64,000 nt of DNA from Arthrobacter sp. MYb214 (GTDB lineage: Bacteria > Actinomycetota > Actinomycetes > Actinomycetales > Micrococcaceae): NCBI RefSeq assembly GCF_002979865.1, contig NZ_PCPZ01000003.1:248001-312000 (forward strand), in the 5' to 3' direction. A program made the position numbers and the translations under genes. Positions 43,467 to 50,906 of this stretch are shown in pieces (position 1 is the first letter of the stretch; the number at the start of each line of letters is the position of its first letter). The notes under the pieces are model-generated. The model saw nothing but the letters and a program-made list of their open reading frames with translations. It was not told the DNA's origin and searched no databases.

Positions 43467-44231
43467 ATGAGCACCTCTGAGCAAAAGCTGCAACGCTTGA
43501 AAGAACGCATTGCCCTATTGCTGAACAAGGCCGAGAACACCACTTTCCCGCACGAAGCGCAGGCCTTCCAGGAACATGCCGAACGGCTCATGGTGCGCTA
43601 TGGCATCGGCCGTGCGGAACTGGATGCCGACTCGGCCCACCGGGGCAAGAAGAAGGAAGCCATTATCGAGGAGCACTTCGATATGCGCGGCGTCTACCGC
43701 CTGGGACAGCGCGATGGCCTGTCCGCTGTGGGCCGGGCCTTCCGCACGGTGTCCATGCTGCAAAGCAACTACTCGACCTCGTGCAGGCTGTACATCATCG
43801 GCCATGAATCGGATGTAGCTACCGTCAAGAATCTCTTCGCCTCCTTGGTTGTCCAGGCGACTGCCGCCATGGCCCACTGGTGGGCACAGGAGGGCAAGCT
43901 CTACGCGAACTGGTACACCGATTCCGAGAAAACCATTGAACGCCGCGAATTCCAGCGCAGCTTCTACCTGCAAGTCGCTTCGCGCATCGCCATCCTCTAC
44001 CAGGAAGAAAGCGTGCACAGCGGCAGCGGGACCGAACTGGTCCTGGCTAGCCGCAAGGAACAGGTCGACGAATTCGTCAGCAACCAATATCCGTTCCTGC
44101 GCCGCAGCAGGAACCGCGCCGCAGCCGGAAGCGCCAATGCCTCATTGGCCGGACGGGTCGCAGGAAGCCAGGCAGATCTCGGTTTCGACAAGCACGTCGA
44201 CTCAGCCGCGACCGGCGAAGTCGCCAGCTAG
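43467..44231 (+). CDS. DUF2786 family protein
   Basis: A 254-residue protein with the DUF2786 N-terminal helical motif KERIALLLNKAENTTFPHEAQAFQEHAERLMVRYGI, which matches the family pattern of a short helix pair with TTFPxEAxAF; the rest is a mixed helical domain with RREFQRSFYLQVASRIA and a disordered end. Members are common in actinobacteria and some phages; a protease-like or DNA-related role is not established. The AAGGAAGAAGCC just before ATG 43467 serves as ribosome site. The stop shares CTAG with the convergent MFS gene. Confidence 0.83.
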   Translation: MSTSEQKLQRLKERIALLLNKAENTTFPHEAQAFQEHAERLMVRYGIGRAELDADSAHRGKKKEAIIEEHFDMRGVYRLGQRDGLSAVGRAFRTVSMLQSNYSTSCRLYIIGHESDVATVKNLFASLVVQATAAMAHWWAQEGKLYANWYTDSEKTIERREFQRSFYLQVASRIAILYQEESVHSGSGTELVLASRKEQVDEFVSNQYPFLRRSRNRAAAGSANASLAGRVAGSQADLGFDKHVDSAATGEVAS

Positions 44232-45475
44232 CGCACTTGCTCTAGTTGCGTGTCCTCGATGTAGCGCGGACGCCCGGCCATGATGCCGACCAGGGTCTGG
44301 AAAACGATCAAGCCGGCAATAAGCCACATTGGCGCAACCCATGAACCCGAAGTTTCGTGCAGCACCCCGACCAGGAACGGACCGGGGAACGCCAGCAGAT
44401 AGCCCGCAGACTGGCCGAAGGTGGAGAGCTTCGAGACACCCGCGGCGGTGCGGGCCTTCAAGCCGATCATGGTCAAGGCCAGCGGGAAGTTCGACCCGCA
44501 AATGCCCAGCAGCACCGCCCACAGCACCGCTCCCTGGACCGGAGCAAGCAGCATGCCGATGATCGCGATGATGCCCACGGCACCGTTGAAGATCACCAGT
44601 GGCGCCTGGTTCGAGAATTTGGCAGCGAGCGCCGGCATCACGAAGGACAAAGGCACGCCCACACCCAGCAGGATCGCCAGCAGGGATCCAGCGAATGCCG
44701 GCGAGACTCCCAAGTCGATGAAGATCTTGGGCAGCCACCCCATGAAGATATAAGCCACGGCGGACTGCCCGCCGAAGAACAACGCCACCCACCATGCGGT
44801 GGCGTTCTTGCTCATCGGCCCGATGCCGGCCGCATCATTTGAGTTACTGGCAAGATGCTGCTGCTGGGCTGCGATTTGGTTGCGCATCCCGAAGTACACC
44901 AAAAGCCACAGCACCAGCGCCAGCAAGGCCAGAATTGCCCAGAATCCCAAGCCCACGCGCCAGTTTCCGCCGAGCATCTGATTCACCGGCACGGCGACCC
45001 CCGCAACTCCGGAAGCACCCAAGGCAACCGCCGTAGTGTAGGCGCCGGTGACAATCCCGATCTTTCCCGGGAACCAGCGCTTGACCAGTACCGGCATGAG
45101 AATGTTGCCCACCGCGATGCCTGCAAGGGCCAATGCGGTGCACAGCAGGAAGAATCCGGTCCCCGGAGCCACCGCGCGCAGGGCAATGCCCAACAGGACA
45201 GCACCCATGGCTGAGGCCACCACTAGTTCCGGTCCGCGCTTCCCGGCCAGCCGTGGCGCCAAGGGACCCAGCAGCGCGAAGCACAGTGGAGGGATGCCGG
45301 TGATCATTCCGGCCACGAAGCCATTCATCTGCAGGTCGCCAATCACCAGATCAAGCAGGGACCCCAAGGAGGTGACGGCAGGACGCAGGTTCAGCGAGGC
45401 CAGGATGATGGCAAGGATCAGCAGTGCGCCAGAGCCCTTGGACAGGGTGGCGCGGTTTTTCGGGAAGTCAGGCAT
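44228..45475 (-). CDS. MFS transporter, CynX/NimT group
   Basis: A 415-residue, 12-helix major facilitator. The N-terminal phrase LAIILASLNLRPAVTSLGSLLDLV is the hallmark of the CynX/NimT (cyanate or 2-nitroimidazole) group. These export or import small anions or drugs; the substrate is unknown. ATG 45475 (MPDFPKNRATLSKG) is preferred over GTG 45484. The stop overlaps that of DUF2786 through CTAG. Confidence 0.88.
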   Translation of the reverse strand: MPDFPKNRATLSKGSGALLILAIILASLNLRPAVTSLGSLLDLVIGDLQMNGFVAGMITGIPPLCFALLGPLAPRLAGKRGPELVVASAMGAVLLGIALRAVAPGTGFFLLCTALALAGIAVGNILMPVLVKRWFPGKIGIVTGAYTTAVALGASGVAGVAVPVNQMLGGNWRVGLGFWAILALLALVLWLLVYFGMRNQIAAQQQHLASNSNDAAGIGPMSKNATAWWVALFFGGQSAVAYIFMGWLPKIFIDLGVSPAFAGSLLAILLGVGVPLSFVMPALAAKFSNQAPLVIFNGAVGIIAIIGMLLAPVQGAVLWAVLLGICGSNFPLALTMIGLKARTAAGVSKLSTFGQSAGYLLAFPGPFLVGVLHETSGSWVAPMWLIAGLIVFQTLVGIMAGRPRYIEDTQLEQVR

Positions 45476-45536
45476 GGTATCCACAGACTATCTGCTTCAA
45501 AACCCGGATCCCATCCCCGTTGCCTGGACTACGGCA

Positions 45537-45566
45537 ACGGGCCGCCCCAAAAGTTGGACGGCCCGT
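45537..45566 (-). terminator. Hairpin terminator after the YqeY gene
   Basis: ACGGGCCG at 45537-45544 pairs with CGGCCCGT at 45559-45566 with a 14-base loop, 24 bases beyond the YqeY stop. There is no T run, so this is a moderate call. Confidence 0.6.
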
Positions 45567-45590
45567 GCCGAATGAAAAGTCCAGTGTTGG

Positions 45591-46049
45591 CTAGCCCAGT
45601 TTGGCGCGCACCATCTGGGAGACAGCCTTGCCATCGAAGCGGCCAGCGATTTCGGCGCCGACCAGCTTCATGGCCTGGCCCATGTCCTTCATGGTCAGGT
45701 CGTGATCGGCTGCAAGTTCGGCCATGATCCTCTCGACAATGTCCTGGGCTTGCGCTTCGTCAAGCATCTTGGGCAGGTACGTGGAGATGAAGGCGGCTTC
45801 GGCCAATTCGCGTTCAGCCAATTCGGTGCGGCCGTCCTTGGCGGCCAGGCCAGCAGTTTCCTCGCGGTTGCCGACTTCCTTGCGAAGCAGGTTCTCGACA
45901 TCCTGGTCGTTGAGCTCGCTGGGGTTCTTTCCCGACTTCTCCTTGGTGCCGATGGCACTGAGGATATTGCGCAGGGTCGTCTTCTCCAGCTCGTTGCCGG
46001 CCTTCAGATGGGCGATGCTGTCATCGCGCAGGCGATCTTTCAAACTCAT
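45591..46049 (-). CDS. GatB/YqeY domain protein
   Basis: A 152-residue protein of the YqeY family: SLKDRLRDDSIAHLKAGNELEKTTLRNILSAI at the start, AAFISTYLPKMLDEAQAQDIV in the middle and KDMGQAMKLVGAEIAGRFDGKAVSQMVRAKLG, the conserved C-terminal motif. The fold resembles the tail of the GatB subunit of amidotransferase; a tRNA-related role is assumed but not shown. It lies divergent from the DUF4232 protein gene. Confidence 0.92.
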   Translation of the reverse strand: MSLKDRLRDDSIAHLKAGNELEKTTLRNILSAIGTKEKSGKNPSELNDQDVENLLRKEVGNREETAGLAAKDGRTELAERELAEAAFISTYLPKMLDEAQAQDIVERIMAELAADHDLTMKDMGQAMKLVGAEIAGRFDGKAVSQMVRAKLG

Positions 46050-46158
46050 GGGAACTCGCTTTCAATACGTGTGCTTGAAATTTTACTCGCATTATCCCGT
46101 TACCGTTTTCCGGAGTACCAGCGGTCAAGCATGAGGTCGCATTTGATACAGTAGCCAG

Positions 46159-47583
46159 ATGAATTCACTGCGCGCTGGAGCTAGCGTCATCGCACTGGCT
46201 CTTATCGCAGCCATCCTGGTGATCTGGCAGCCATGGAATTCCTGCGACGCGCCCGATGAAGTTTGCGATTTCGTTGCAGCCGTCGAGGACCGGGACGGGG
46301 TCCTTGGCGTCCAGATGTCCTCTGAGGTCATGGATCACGATGCCTTGGCCGCACCGGATCTGTCAGTTGACCTGCAATTCGTGCTCTCGGATCAGCTCGA
46401 TCCTGTGCAAGCGGAAGAAATCGTGCGGGAGATGGCACAACAGATCCAGGCTGGGGCCCATGCCCTGAACTTGCGGGACATCGATCTGGCCTTTGTCGCC
46501 GGTGAACCCCAAAATGTCCCAGGCTCAAAAACAAAAACCCACCCTCTGGAAGTCTCCGACAATCTTTCGCACTTTGGAGGCGAAGAGCAAGCGAAGCCTG
46601 GTCTTCTCGGCGAGCGAGCTTCATTCGCATTCCGCCTACGCGAGCTGGGCGCGGCAAGTGCGGCTAACTACTCGGCCACGGCGCTTAGCTTGGAGCAGCT
46701 GCTGGCTCTGGGAAAATTCGCTGCACGGGCCAAGCATCCCACCGACCTGGCACTAGCAGACCGATCCGTGCGCTATTCGCCCGCGAATCGCACTGATATT
46801 CCCGAGCTCCAGCTTCTTATCGAGGCGGCCAAGCGAGGTGTCTTCGAGAACGCCAGCATTGACCATTCCGGATTGAACCTGGTCCTCGGCAACGAGGCGC
46901 CAGCAGAAGCGGAAAAGGAAACCCGCTTATGGCTGGAGAGGCATGATCCATTTGGCGAGCCCATGCCCTACACGCTGGCATCGCCTCGATACGAGGTCCT
47001 TGCTGAAGGCTGGGTTGGAAACAAGAAACCACAATGGCTGATTCCCAAGCCTGTGGTTCTTCCCGACAAGGTCAAAAGCTGGCCAGCGAATCAGCCAGCT
47101 CCGTTGTGCGCAGAGGGGGACTTGGAAATAGCCCTCGGCGCACCCGATGCAGCTGCCGGTTCACGGTACATGGCGGTCTACGCCAAGAACATTTCTGCTC
47201 GCTCGTGCGCGTTGCAGTCCTACCCGCAGATCGATTTCCTCAACGAGGCCGGCGATGCCCAGCCGGATATCGAGCTGCAGCCCGAACCGGATATCCTCCT
47301 TGAACGCGTTGCCATCCCTTCCGGCGAAGCGGTGATTTCGACGCTGGATTGGAATGCCATGTCAACGTCCCAGGATCCGGATGAAACCGTTGCCCTGGTC
47401 ATCGCCGCAGCCAAGGGAATGAAACCGGTCCAGCTCGCACCCCAATACGATGGCCAGCCGACGTCCCTTGACATCCTGGACGGGGCGCAGATCGCCCAAA
47501 GCCCCTGGGTCCAGGCGCGCGACGGGTGGGCAATTCCTGGAGACGCCTTCAAACCGCAACCACCGGCCACTCCTAGGCCCTAG
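46159..47583 (+). CDS. Secreted or membrane-anchored protein with DUF4232 domain
   Basis: A 474-residue protein with an N-terminal signal-anchor (RAGASVIALALIAAILVIWQP) and no lipobox. The region 340-440 resembles DUF4232: SRYMAVYAKNISARSCALQSYPQIDFLNEAGD, with two conserved Cys (LCAEGD, RSCALQ). DUF4232 is common in actinobacterial surface proteins of unknown role. The central part has no assigned domain. It is convergent with the ATP-grasp gene, and five CCTGGG repeats lie at its 3' end. Confidence 0.72.
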   Translation: MNSLRAGASVIALALIAAILVIWQPWNSCDAPDEVCDFVAAVEDRDGVLGVQMSSEVMDHDALAAPDLSVDLQFVLSDQLDPVQAEEIVREMAQQIQAGAHALNLRDIDLAFVAGEPQNVPGSKTKTHPLEVSDNLSHFGGEEQAKPGLLGERASFAFRLRELGAASAANYSATALSLEQLLALGKFAARAKHPTDLALADRSVRYSPANRTDIPELQLLIEAAKRGVFENASIDHSGLNLVLGNEAPAEAEKETRLWLERHDPFGEPMPYTLASPRYEVLAEGWVGNKKPQWLIPKPVVLPDKVKSWPANQPAPLCAEGDLEIALGAPDAAAGSRYMAVYAKNISARSCALQSYPQIDFLNEAGDAQPDIELQPEPDILLERVAIPSGEAVISTLDWNAMSTSQDPDETVALVIAAAKGMKPVQLAPQYDGQPTSLDILDGAQIAQSPWVQARDGWAIPGDAFKPQPPATPRP

Positions 47584-47584
47584 G

Positions 47585-47614
47585 CCTGGGCCTGGGCCTG
47601 GGCCTGGGCCTGGG
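47585..47614. repeat. Tandem hexanucleotide repeat (CCTGGG)5
   Basis: Five perfect copies of CCTGGG fill the gap between the convergent DUF4232 gene (ends 47583) and the ATP-grasp gene (ends 47620). It lies just after the former's stop codon. Confidence 0.95.
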
Positions 47615-47619
47615 CAAGC

Positions 47620-48894
47620 CTACTGGGTGCGCGGCGGGAACGCCTTGAACTTGCGGTAGTGGTTGGCCGCATTCAACAGCAGATAGAGCTTGCGGCGAGG
47701 GTTCTTCTCGGCTGCGAACTTCAACGGGTTCGAGACCTTGCCTGCCTTGAGCAGTGCTTCTGCCTTGCGGCCGGTTCCGCTGTCCAGGAAGCGGCGCAGC
47801 AAGTGGTGCGGCAGCACGGTGAATAGCCGCTGGCGCGACAGCTGCAAGACACCTGTGCCGGTGTCCACCACCGCGTCGGTTTCCGGGTTCGACTGATCGA
47901 ACTGCGCGCCGAGGAACTCGGTGACATAGAAACGGGCCGGGTTCACCCCGGCTGCGGTCAGGTAGAAGTGGTTGCGGCCCAGGCGCGGGTTGATCTCGAA
48001 GAATTTGATCTGGCCATCGCGGTGATCGTATTTGGCATCGATCATGGCAATTCCGCGCCAGCCCAGTTCTTCGAGCATGCGCGCGCCATCGGCGGCCATC
48101 GCATCGTTGCGACCGCTGACAATGGCGGCCGAATTGCCCAGCACCAGCGGGGCATGCTCCTCGATCACCACTTCGCCGTAGCCGGCGAAGATGACCTTTT
48201 CTTCCTGGGTGGCGAAGTAGGTGCACAGGCGCATCGCGTCATCTCCACCCGGAATGTACTCCTGGAAGATGTAGCCCGAGTCGTAGCCGCTGCCATCGAT
48301 TCTGGAAGCCAGGGCTTCGAGGTCGGCGCGGCTGTCGATGGTGTGGATTTTCTGCTTGCCCTCGAACTTGGCGGCGATCCAATCCGCGGAGCTCGATGGC
48401 TTGCCGATGACCGGGTAGTCGAAGGAACCTACAAGCGAATCCAGCGGGGTTCCCGGGTAATACACGGCGGTGCGCGGATGGGCGATGCCCAATTTTTCGG
48501 CGAGCGCGTAGAAGTTCTCTTTCAGTGCCGCACCCTCGATGGTTTCCAGCTGGGGGTACGGGATGACGTACTGTTCCTCAAGCTGCTCACGGTTCTTGGC
48601 GATCAGCATGATGTGGAAGTCCAGGGAGCCGAAAAGCATCAGCGGCCGATCCGCCGCGGCCTTCAGCTCATCGGCCAGCTCGACCAGGGCCGCGACTACG
48701 CGTCCCTCGTCGGCCATGGAACCGATGGGGCGCAGTTCGATGGCTACCGAGTGCTCGATGACGCCGTTGCCGGCAGCCGGCAGAACCACCGAGCGCACCC
48801 CGTAGGCCTCGTAGAATTCGCGCGCCAAGGTGTAGGTGCCGATGTCCCCGCCGAGGATGACCGGGACAAATGGCTGGGTTGGATCGATTGCCAA
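47620..48894 (-). CDS. ATP-grasp carboxylate-amine ligase
   Basis: A 424-residue enzyme with the ATP-grasp fold. Landmarks: FVPVILGGDIGTYTLAREFYE at the start, YPVIGKPSSSADW with the first Lys, GYIFQEYIPGGDDAMR and the metal-binding IKFFEINPRLGRNHFYLTAAGVN near 290-315. The group joins a carboxylate to an amine with ATP; close neighbours are D-aspartate ligases of the cell wall. It is 13 bases downstream of a FemX-type transferase gene, so addition of an acidic amino acid to the peptidoglycan side chain or bridge is likely. In Glutamicibacter the bridge is Ala-Glu type, which would fit, but the organism is only inferred. Confidence 0.82.
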   Translation of the reverse strand: MAIDPTQPFVPVILGGDIGTYTLAREFYEAYGVRSVVLPAAGNGVIEHSVAIELRPIGSMADEGRVVAALVELADELKAAADRPLMLFGSLDFHIMLIAKNREQLEEQYVIPYPQLETIEGAALKENFYALAEKLGIAHPRTAVYYPGTPLDSLVGSFDYPVIGKPSSSADWIAAKFEGKQKIHTIDSRADLEALASRIDGSGYDSGYIFQEYIPGGDDAMRLCTYFATQEEKVIFAGYGEVVIEEHAPLVLGNSAAIVSGRNDAMAADGARMLEELGWRGIAMIDAKYDHRDGQIKFFEINPRLGRNHFYLTAAGVNPARFYVTEFLGAQFDQSNPETDAVVDTGTGVLQLSRQRLFTVLPHHLLRRFLDSGTGRKAEALLKAGKVSNPLKFAAEKNPRRKLYLLLNAANHYRKFKAFPPRTQ

Positions 48895-48907
48895 AGTGGT
48901 GTTTTCC

Positions 48908-50050
48908 CTACTTCTTGCGCCAGTTCATGTATTTTTCGAAGGCCCACGCCAGGGGCTTGTTCAGCGCCAGGTCCCACTCGCCGTTGGTCTGCACGATGTC
49001 GCAGCCGGTGTTGGTCTTGAACTTGGTCAGCCCCGAGAGGTGGTGCTCCTTGTCCAGGGTCGCGCTCACGCCGCCCTGGTCCAGATAGCGGCAACCTGCC
49101 TCGATGGAATCGATGACCATGTGCTGCATGATCGCCTTCGGCGCGAACAGCTTGCGCTGCTCCGAGGAGGAAGCGCCGTACAGGTACCAGGCCAGGTTCG
49201 AGGAACGGATGACAATGGATGCGGCCAGGTCCACGCCTTCATTGCTGGCGATGTACAGGGTGCAGGAGCCCGGCACCGCTTCGTTGAGCACGGTGTGCAT
49301 CTTCTCGAAGTAGCCCAGCGGGCGGCCGGTGAAGTCCTGGCGGTCCGCGGTGTGGTTGTACAGGGCATGGAAGCGGGCCATGTCCTTGGTCTGGCCAACT
49401 TCGATTTCCAGGGTGCTTTTCAGCGCCTTGCGGGTCTCGTTGCGGGTGGTCGCCGAGTAGCTGGCCATGACCTGGTCCACGTCCAGCTGGTTGCCGTCAT
49501 CATCTTGCAACGCCACGCGGGCCACGAATTCCGGCTGGCCCGCAGCGAAGTCCAGTCCCACATCTTCTTTGGAGAAGCCCATTTCCAGCAAGGCGTCATT
49601 CAGCGCTAGCGCGGTGCCTGAGGTGCTCTGGGTTTCAAGGTCAGCGAGCTGGGTGAACCCTTCCTTGCCCAGGTTCTTGCGCACCGCGGCGGCACCCCAG
49701 GTGCGCACGGCCAGTCCCGGGCCCATCTTCAGCTGGAATGCGCCACGATTCTTCAGGTAGGCGGCCAGCGGCTGGATTACCTGTCCAGGAGCATAGGTGC
49801 CGAAGTCGATGACCGGGCCATCGGGGATGTAGGCGAGGGTCTTCTTGATGACCGGGGCTGCACGATGCAGCACCAGTGCCGCGCCTACCAGCTCGTCTTC
49901 CTCGAACCAGCCGAGGGATTCACCGCGCCAGCCGCCCTTGACCTGGGCCCATTCGGGACGCTGCAGGAAGCTGACGTCTTGGGCGGTCTCAAGGAATGAT
50001 GAGTGCTCGGTGCCGGAAATCGGACGCACATGAAGTTCGTTGTGGCTCAC
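48908..50050 (-). CDS. FemX/FemAB-type aminoacyltransferase for peptidoglycan bridges
   Basis: A 380-residue protein with the two GNAT-like domains of the Fem family: FLQRPEWAQVKGGWRGESLGWFEEDELVGAALVLHR in the first domain; a middle helical segment; and SCTLYIASNEGVDLAASIVIRSSNLAWYLYGASSSEQRKLFAPKAIMQHMVI in the second. It takes amino acids from aminoacyl-tRNA and links them to the Lys of lipid II. GTG 50050 (SHNELHVRPIS) follows AGGA at a good distance; the frame continues upstream without a better start. Co-transcribed with the ATP-grasp gene. Confidence 0.9.
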   Translation of the reverse strand: MSHNELHVRPISGTEHSSFLETAQDVSFLQRPEWAQVKGGWRGESLGWFEEDELVGAALVLHRAAPVIKKTLAYIPDGPVIDFGTYAPGQVIQPLAAYLKNRGAFQLKMGPGLAVRTWGAAAVRKNLGKEGFTQLADLETQSTSGTALALNDALLEMGFSKEDVGLDFAAGQPEFVARVALQDDDGNQLDVDQVMASYSATTRNETRKALKSTLEIEVGQTKDMARFHALYNHTADRQDFTGRPLGYFEKMHTVLNEAVPGSCTLYIASNEGVDLAASIVIRSSNLAWYLYGASSSEQRKLFAPKAIMQHMVIDSIEAGCRYLDQGGVSATLDKEHHLSGLTKFKTNTGCDIVQTNGEWDLALNKPLAWAFEKYMNWRKK

Positions 50051-50096
50051 GGGTGAAATCCTACCGTGCTTCCCTCTCCGGCTGGGGGATGCTGGA

Positions 50097-50111
50097 TACC
50101 CCCAGGGGGTA
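50097..50111. promoter_or_regulatory. CsoR operator 1
   Basis: TACCCCCAGGGGGTA is a perfect palindrome of the CsoR operator type (G/C tracts flanked by TA), directly before the -35 region of the csoR promoter. Confidence 0.85.
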
Positions 50112-50112
50112 C

Positions 50113-50140
50113 TTGACTTAATACCCCTAGGGGGTATGAT
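50113..50140 (+). promoter_or_regulatory. csoR promoter
   Basis: TTGACT at 50113-50118 and TATGAT at 50135-50140 are a near-consensus -35/-10 pair with a 16-base spacer. The spacer contains the second CsoR operator, so repression by blocking polymerase fits. The ATG at 50147 lies about 7 bases past the -10, which suggests a leaderless mRNA. Confidence 0.8.
50121..50137. promoter_or_regulatory. CsoR operator 2, within the promoter spacer
   Basis: ATACCCC-TAG-GGGGTAT lies between the -35 and -10 elements and overlaps the -10. It is a second copy of the CsoR palindrome seen at 50097-50111. Confidence 0.85.
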
Positions 50141-50146
50141 CGTTAT

Positions 50147-50476
50147 ATGGATACCAACCACACGCCACATGAAACAGCTGAGCACCACGGCTATCACGCG
50201 GATAAAAGCGCCTTGGAACGACGCCTGAAGCGCATTGAAGGCCAGGTGCGCGGAGTGGCCAAGATGGTAGATGAAGACAAGTACTGCATCGACATCCTGA
50301 CCCAGATCTCCGCTATCAACGCGGCATTGCACAAGGTCAGCGTGCAGCTGATCGATGACCATATCGGCCATTGCGTGGTTGATGCGGCCAAGTCATCCAT
50401 CGAGACGGGTGATCCATCCATCGTGCAAGACAAAATCGCCGAGGCCACGGCCGCCATCTCCCGTTTGGTGCGCTGA
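50147..50476 (+). CDS. csoR: Copper-sensing repressor CsoR
   Basis: A 109-residue, all-helical repressor. Cu(I) ligands Cys47 (KYCIDIL), His72 (DDHIGHC) and Cys76 match the spacing of the Mycobacterium CsoR set (25 and 4 residues). The N-terminus is His-rich (HTPHETAEHHGYHADK), a possible metal buffer. Without copper it binds the two palindromes upstream; copper binding releases it. ATG 50147 has no ribosome site and lies close to the predicted transcription start, so translation is probably leaderless. It is the first gene of csoR-copZ-copA. Confidence 0.95.
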   Translation: MDTNHTPHETAEHHGYHADKSALERRLKRIEGQVRGVAKMVDEDKYCIDILTQISAINAALHKVSVQLIDDHIGHCVVDAAKSSIETGDPSIVQDKIAEATAAISRLVR

Positions 50477-50535
50477 GCGCGCCCCAACGGACCCATTTCC
50501 AATTCACACAGAATTCATCGAAAGAGAGCAAGATC

Positions 50536-50850
50536 ATGAGCCACAACTGCAATTGCGGATGCTCCTCGGAAAAGAACTCCAACCAGGGCCTGCAGATCAT
50601 TCCCCGCGAGCAGAGCACCCCGCTGACTAGCCATGTGGAAATCAAGATCTCCGGCATGACCTGCGGCCACTGCGTATCCTCTGTCACCGAGGAGCTCAAG
50701 GAGCTTGATGGGGTGCAAGAGGTGGAAGTGTTCCTCGATGCGAAGGGCGTGTCCACCGCCAACGTCACCACCAGCGCAACCGTAAGCGAAGAGAGCATTC
50801 GCAATGCCATCGACGAGGCTGGTTACACCGTCGAAGCAATTAACGCCTAG
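50536..50850 (+). CDS. copZ: CopZ-like copper chaperone with Cys-rich N-terminus
   Basis: A 104-residue protein. The HMA domain (about 34-104) has the metal motif GMTCGHC with Cys43 and Cys46. Unlike ordinary 70-residue CopZ it begins with a 30-residue tail carrying CNCGC (HNCNCGCSSEK), a second potential Cu(I) site. GAAAGAGAGC upstream of ATG 50536 can serve as ribosome site. It likely carries Cu(I) to CopA, encoded next. Confidence 0.9.
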   Translation: MSHNCNCGCSSEKNSNQGLQIIPREQSTPLTSHVEIKISGMTCGHCVSSVTEELKELDGVQEVEVFLDAKGVSTANVTTSATVSEESIRNAIDEAGYTVEAINA

Positions 50851-50906
50851 CCGCAAAAAAGCCAGGCACCAAGCCACAACGGCAAGAAAGTGCAAGGTCG
50901 TAAATC

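Noticed and set aside
47585-47614. A CRISPR-like array
   Set aside because: The repeat unit is six bases with no spacers, so it is a simple tandem repeat.
47573-48226. A minus-strand frame ending in Pro-Arg repeats
   Set aside because: The repeats are the CCTGGG hexanucleotides read in a wrong frame; the true gene in this region is the ATP-grasp ligase in another frame.
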